Source: Orobanche coerulescens
Lineage: Eukaryota; Streptophyta; Magnoliopsida; Lamiales; Orobanchaceae
NCBI GenBank assembly: GCA_033398695.1
Contig: CM065802.1
Coordinates: 83,066,096-83,130,095 of the forward strand
Direction: 5' to 3'
Length of the DNA stretch: 64,000 nucleotides
This document shows positions 58,458 to 64,000 of this stretch, piece by piece. Numbering within the stretch: position 1 is the first letter of the stretch; the number at the start of each line of letters is the position of its first letter. Made by a program: the position numbers and the translations under genes. Under the pieces are notes generated by a model, which did not search any database, was not told the DNA's origin, and worked only from the letters and a program-made list of their open reading frames with translations.

Positions 58458-60186
58458 TTACAGGGAGTCTGGCTGTAGTATTCCCAATTCTGTTCTTAGC
58501 ATGTTGAATCTTGCTGTGTCGAGAGGCTTGGTGAAAATGTCGGCCAGCTGGATGTCTGTATGGACTTTTTCCGGGCGAACATCCTTGTTCTCGACATGAT
58601 TCCTGATGAAATGATGCTTCATGTTGATATGCTTAGTGCGCGAGTGCAAAACAGGATTGTGCGTGATTGCAATTGCACTCGTGCTATCACACATGATTGG
58701 AGTCTCTCTAGCATCGATTCCATAATCGGCGGTTGTTCCGCATCCAAAGGATCTGCATACAAACGGCCTACCAAATGACATATTACGATTCGGTAGTGAA
58801 AGAGAATTTGCCAATTGCTTCTTACTGAACCAAGAAACGAGCCTAGGTCCAAGAAAGTGACAAGTTCCACTTGTACTCTTCCTATCTAGCTTGCAGCCTC
58901 CGAGATCCGAGTCGCTGTATCCAACTAAATCGAATCCGCCTTCCTTAGGATACCACAGTCCTGCATCGACTGTTCCTTTAACATATTTCAGGATTCGTTT
59001 AGCTGTATTGAAGTGTGATTCCTTAGGTGCAACTTGGTATCTCGCACACACTCCAACAGCATACTGGATATCGGGCCTGCTAGCCGTTAGGTACAGGAGC
59101 GAACCAATGAGCTTCCTGTAGAGTGATTGGTCAAACGGCTTTCCGGCTTCATCAGCACTAATTTGCACGGAAGTGCTCATGGGGGTTGGCGAGGATTTGG
59201 AAGTGTTCATTCCAAATTTGTTGAGAAGCTCCTTGCTGTATTTCTCCTGGTTGATAAATATACCTGTAGGCATCTGCTTTATCTGCAAACCTAGGAAATA
59301 ACTAAGTTCCCCCATCATACTCATTTCAAATTTGCTTTGCATGAGATGTGAGAACCTTTGACATAGAGCAAGGTTAGTTGAACCAAAAATAATATCATCA
59401 ACATAAATTTGTATCATTAGAAGGTCATCTCCTTCCTGTATTTTGAACAATGTTTTGTCGTGACACCTTTCTCAAATCCGTTGTTGGTTAGATCTTGGGA
59501 CAGGTTTCGTACTGTGCTCTGTGGGCTTGTTTAAGTCCGTGCACGCTTTCCTTAGCTTTGTAAACTAGATCGATACCGTCTGTGTTGGCAAACCCACGGT
59601 GGTTGTTCAACATAAACTTCTTCCCAAAGCTCTCCATTCGAAAGCACTCTTGACGTCCATTTGGTATACGATAAAATTCTTATGGGCGGCAAAGGCTAAA
59701 AATATCTGATGGCTTCTAGTCTCGCTACGAGGCGAAGGTTTCATCATAGTCGATTCCTTCTTCCTGACAATAGCCTTGTGCTACTAGTCTGGATTTGTTT
59801 CTTATGATAAGTCCATTTCCATCCTTTTTGTTTCGAAATACCCATTTGGTTCCTATAACCGATTGGTGTGTCGGTCTGGGTACAAGATACCATACATTGT
59901 TTCTTTCGAAACCGTTAAGCTCTTCTTCCATAGATGTGATCCAATGAGAGTTGTTAAGAGCGTCTATGGTCGAAACAGGTTCGGACTGGGCTAAGAATAC
60001 AGCGATAGTGCACATATTTAGTCTCCTAAGCTCGGATTGAGATTTCCATTCAGGAAATTGTGAGACTTCAGCATTAGATTCTTCTTGTGCACAAAGTACA
60101 TTTCCTTGTGTACTCTGTATTCTCCTACGAGTAGAAACACCTGCATTAATGTTTCCAATGATCAGCTCTTGCGGGTGATCTCTCAA
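58458..60186 (-). pseudogene. Element D reverse transcriptase and RNase H
   Basis: 60186-59725 carries the copia RT start (WITSMEEELNGFERNNVWYL, GTKWVFRNKKDG, RLVAQGYCQEEGIDYDETFA). A frame-broken gap (59724-59451) holds the PFG-type region. 59450-58458 is a 330-codon open frame with the catalytic box IYVDDIIFG (about 59390-59410), YSKELLNKFGM and the RNase H part (YSDSDLGGCKLDRKSTSGTC, then HIRNHVENKDV-type and QLADIFTKPL motifs). RT copies RNA to DNA and RNase H removes the RNA strand. YVDD and the RNase H acidic residues are visible. Confidence 0.9.
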
Positions 60187-60429
60187 CCATCTTCGGTCGG
60201 GTTCTAGTTCAGGGTCCCGTACTGTATCGAAAGTTTACGTAGGAACGACTTCACATGCGGCTTGACTTCATCCACATCGATTCTTACAGCTGCGGGGTTG
60301 ATTTCTAAATCAACTACAGGTTCAATGGGTGTAGGTGGATCCAAGATAGATAGATGGTGAATGTCCTGAGTGATATTATCTACTCCTGTAGGATCATGGT
60401 GTGGTTCGTCGAACACTACATGAATCGAT

Positions 60430-61900
60430 TCCTCGATCGTCGACCTCCTTTTATTAAAGATTAAAGCTTTCTTTGTGGAGGAGTATCCTACGAATATTCC
60501 TTCATCGATTTTTCATCAAATGTTCTAAGTTGGTCCTTCCCATTGTTCAATACGTAACACCCGCATCCAAAATGTGAAAATACGAAACTAATGGAGTTTT
60601 GTTGTTCCATACCTCGTAATTTGTTTTGTTGTGATGCTTGTTGACGATACTGACGGTTTTGAGTGTAGCCTTTGTATTGGTTGCTTCACCCGAACGCATG
60701 CGGCAATTTGCTTTCGGCAATCATTGTTCTAGTTGCATCTTTCAACGTCCTATTCTTTCGCTCGGCAACACCATTTTGTTGAGGTGTTCTGGCGGTGAGT
60801 ACTGTCTTTGTATGCCATTCTCCGACAGTATTGCTCTACAAAGCGGTTAGTAAATTCAAGTACCTCTGTCGGAGCGAATGCACACGATACTCGATGCTTT
60901 TTCATTCTCGCAACTTTCTCGGGAGCTCGGGCACCTTGATGTTGTTTCCTTCTTCTTGCTAAGAAAGATCGTCCAAGCATACGGAATAATCATCAACAAC
61001 AACCATACAATATTTCTTACCTCCCAAACTTACTGGGTCTACGGGACCGTAGAGATCCATGTGTAGCATTTCCAATACTCTTTGGGTTGAAAGGTAGGAT
61101 TTGCTCTTGAGTTGACTTGATTTGCTTGCCTTTACGGCATGGTCCATGACGCTGTCCTTCTTGAATGACACATCGGCAAACCTCTTACCATACCCTGTCT
61201 TGAAAGCTTGTTGATCGTCTTGAAGTTGACGTGAGACATCCTCTTGTGCCATAGCCACTAATATCTGCAGTGCCTTTGGCAACAAAACATGGAATTGAGG
61301 AGCTCATAGGCTTCCATCAAGAATGTACATATTACGATCTGCTTCTGTAAGCACAACTTCCTTGGTTTGGGTGTTCTTGACTCTCACGATCTATATAGAA
61401 CTTCACCGAGAAGCTGTTTATCACAGGCGGCTAATACTAAGTAGATTATACTGTAAGCCTTCAACATATGCGACATCGGTGACTTTGAATTTCCCGACAA
61501 GTAGGTTTCCTTTCCCTCTTGTTCTTCCTTTAGATTTATCACCGAAGCGAACTTTTGGACCGCGACCTTCTACAAAATCGGATAGCTTGCTCCTGTCTCC
61601 TCATGTGGCGAGCATCCACTATCGAAGTACCGGGTATCCTCCTCTAGAATGTCTGTAACAAAGAAATTAGGTAGATTTAGGTCCCCTTTGATTTTTGGGT
61701 CCATGTATGTTAGTTCCTTTAGGTACCCAGATTTTCCTGACAGCAATTGGTTTCTTGTAGGATGTACTGATGCAGATTACGGTATCTACGGGGCATATCC
61801 GTAGTTGTTATAATCATGATAATTATTATGCATGTAAAATTCGGGATTATTATTATTATTCCGATAATGCCGTCTAGGAGGTGGAGCCATTTTCTGGGCC
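60430..61900 (-). pseudogene. Element D integrase (copia type), frame-broken
   Basis: The minus strand near 61090-61000 reads LEMLHMDLYGPVDPVSLGGK and VVVDDYS, the first catalytic region of copia integrase. About 60810-60750 holds the TPQQNG-VVERKNR-type motif with the catalytic glutamate, in a shifted frame. The GAG-pre-integrase/zinc region is likely at 61450-61150. Upstream, 61900-61500 is mostly unreadable and would contain protease. It inserts element DNA into chromosomes in intact relatives. Confidence 0.78.
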
Positions 61901-62299
61901 TAACGACTTGTCTTACGGGTCTCGTTGGATTCCCAATCTTTGTTGTTGATACCGAATCGCATCTTTGTCTTGAGGGATAACGGGGCTCCTGTATCAATAC
62001 CTCGGCGAGTCATCGATAAATCTTGCCGTGCGGGCCTTTGGTGGTTGGATCTGACCTTCCTTCCGAGCAGTATTGGCCGTTGATATGCTCGGGAGCATCT
62101 TTGTTGAGTGCGCCTCACGAGTTGAAATGGCTTATGATTCCATTTATGCGGTATAGGTTTGCGGGGCGGAATGGCGACTTTTGGTTTTCTCGATACAATG
62201 AGTTCCTTTATAGATCGGGAGTATCTTTCGATTGGAATGTGTTCCACACTCTTGACGAACACGATACTAGTTTTACCTTTATTCGAACATGAGCCGTAT

Positions 62300-63915
62300 C
62301 CTAAGCCACTTTTATCATGAGCATGTTGCCCGGTGCTCGGAATTTCTTCCATTCTTTTGGACGATTTTTCAAAAGACTTGAGAATGGTCTCAAGTTCGGT
62401 TCTCGCTTCTCGAGAGTTGTAATTTTGGTTTGTAGTAGAACCAAATCATTTGTCTTGCTCTCATTATGGGTTTTAACCTCATTTAGTTCATGAGCAAGTT
62501 GATGATTGCTCTCCATGAGTTTTTCGAAATCGACCTTCTTGGTTTCACAATCAAGAGACATATTATCATAGTTTATCTTGACAAGTCATTCTCATCTTTC
62601 ACTCTAGATTTGTTAATTGAAAGCCGTATATTCTCGATTTTAGACTCTCATGGGCTTTTTGAATGTTTTTGAATTCATTCATCATATTTTCGAAAGTATG
62701 AGATGCATTAGATGGAATAAGCGAGGTTGAACTTACCTCATCGTCATTGTCTTCACCTTACGGAACATCTTTAGCCATAAAGCACATGTATGCTTTATCA
62801 TCGAACTCATCGTCGGATGAATCACTTTCGGTGACAACTGAAGACATTCTCGCTGATTTGGATGGTGTGGGGAGGCTTCGATTCTCAATCGGGGCCTTGA
62901 GCTTGTCTTTCCAAGCACGTCTTCTTTCATCTCGCTCTTGTTGCTCGGCCTCCGGCAACCTTTGGACTTTGGGATGAGGACATTTGTTTGCATAATGGCA
63001 CAGTTTCCTGCGATTATAACACGAGTTAGCATCGGATGATGTTTGGTGCTTACCTTGTTGTGAGTTTGGGCTGTAGGGAGTCTTTCAGTGTTTGATGAAC
63101 TTTTTGAACTTATGCATTAGAAGCGCCATTTCATCTTGTGACGGGATGTCGTCGTCATTGTCGGCACTCTTGTGACCGGGCTTGGCCAGGCTAGGCATCT
63201 TTGTGTCGGCCAGTTCGATACGGCGAGTCAGTAACCTTTGAGGAGATTCTTGACTTTCTCTCTTGTCTATGTCATACTCAAAAGCTTTAAGGTCGGAGAA
63301 GAGATCAAAAGTGGATATTTCATTAAGATTACATGATACACGCATAGTTGTGGTCTTAATGTCCCATCGGGCAGGAGAGATACGAAAATTTTTAAGTTCT
63401 TCTCCTTTTGGGTGTAAATCTTGCCCAAGGCTTCAAGTTCACCAACAATACGGTAAATCGAGGTCAAGTTCCTCAAGTGTTTACGTTGGTTTCATTTGAA
63501 AGATTCGAATTCTTGAGTGAGTTTTGAAATTTTGTTTTCTTTTGAGAGCTCGGTTCCCTCACAAATTAACTTGAGTTTATCCCATTTCTTTTGCATTTGT
63601 TTTGCGACTTTTTACCTTTGAGAACGTGCCTTTGTCAAGAGTGACAAATAACGCGTTCTTAGCCACGTTGTCTAGGTTGGCTCGCTTCCTTTCATCGGTT
63701 GTCCATTGCTCGCGTTCCTTCTCGAGCATTTCGGCATGGGCTTGGCCCTCAATCCTTCTTGGTGGATTGACCTTCATAATCTTGATCGGACCATCTGTAT
63801 AACAAAGATCATCTCTTCGTGCATTCTTTGCAAGATGAGCTTCCATTCTAATTCTCCAGTCGTCAAATTCGTTAATAGAGAACATAGGGACTTTGTTAAT
63901 CATAGAAGTATCCAT
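62300..63915 (-). pseudogene. Element D gag, frame-broken, altered zinc knuckle
   Basis: The start is likely at 63915 (MDTSMINKVPMFSINEFDDW, then KVNPPRRIEGQAHAEMLEKE), the Sirevirus gag N-terminus. Pieces continue at 63476-63085 (LLTRRIELADTKMPSLAKPG). The knuckle near 62984-63030 reads CYNRRKLCHYANKC, where CX2CX4HX4C would be expected: the second cysteine is Arg and the glycine before the histidine is Cys. An acidic DSSDDEFDDKAYMCFMA segment follows, and a coiled-coil-like region is at 62561-62301. Confidence 0.82.
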
Positions 63916-64000
63916 ACGATAATATAGGAATGAAAGAAACTGTTTTGAAAATAAGTGATTTGAATCGATTCGGTTAAAAGAAATACGACTGATTCTTTTT

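Larger units (their letters stand above)
52972..64000 (-). mobile_element. Element D: Sirevirus-like Ty1/copia retrotransposon with env-like ORF, 5' end outside the window
   Basis: A minus-strand element. The 3' LTR (52972-54120) is preceded by a polypurine tract; upstream lie an env-like third frame (about 57830-54550), RT-RNase H (60186-58458), integrase (61900-60430) and gag (63915-62300). The copia order INT-RT and the extra frame between RNase H and the LTR are the Sirevirus (SIRE/Maximus) arrangement. The 5' LTR is beyond 64000. Left flank GAATC (52967-52971) is the presumptive target duplication. Confidence 0.88.

Overview
The window is nuclear DNA from a flowering plant, most likely a eudicot. 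It contains one intact eight-exon nuclear gene for a plastid omega-3 fatty acid desaturase (FAD7/FAD8 type), one piece of mitochondrial ribosomal DNA, and otherwise almost only transposable elements with plant signatures: Ty3/gypsy chromoviruses with a chromodomain, a Sirevirus-like copia, a TRIM solo LTR, Tourist and hAT MITEs, a LINE and a probable Helitron. I found no bacterial, viral-genome or CRISPR content.

Left nest, 1-19.8 kb. A minus-strand LINE reverse transcriptase relic (18418-19772) is the oldest layer. A hAT MITE sits in it (18785-19501, perfect 8-bp target duplication). So does a large non-coding LTR element, called E here (3308-18417, minus), with 3.6-kb LTRs and only 2.2 kb between them. 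The left LTR of E was hit by a gag-only Ty3/gypsy element (1-3307), a hAT-like element (3583-4296), a related LTR (4297-6440) and a gag-only copia (F, 8835-12082, perfect 5-bp target duplication). The intact right LTR of E (14786-18417) preserves the empty sites.

Middle, 19.8-38.8 kb. A solo LTR with target duplication (G, 20317-22165) lies next to the FAD gene (22699-26574, minus). The large fourth FAD intron carries a Mutator-like MITE and a TRIM solo LTR. Upstream of FAD come AT-rich DNA, a mitochondrial 26S rRNA fragment (28985-29348), a probable Helitron (29853-32154), a hAT relic and three MITEs.

Right nest, 38.8-64 kb. LTR A (38789-41091, plus strand, followed by its primer binding site) is interrupted by LTR element B (minus). 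B is split by an almost complete Tekay/Del chromovirus, C (41654-51630, minus, duplication TAACA), and again by a Sirevirus-like copia, D (52972 to the window end, minus), with gag, integrase, RT-RNase H and an env-like third reading frame.

The most interesting structure is a shared promoter plan in several otherwise different LTRs. A dense array of a 12-bp palindrome (consensus TARCGYRCGYTA) ends 12-15 bp upstream of the TATA box in three families, and a second palindrome is interleaved in two of them. Downstream of TATA some of these LTRs carry tandem leader repeats. A second point is that differences between the two LTRs of C are concentrated at CAG/CTG triplets, a pattern that looks more like methylation-linked base-calling error than mutation. 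Many frameshifts in C and D should be read with that in mind.
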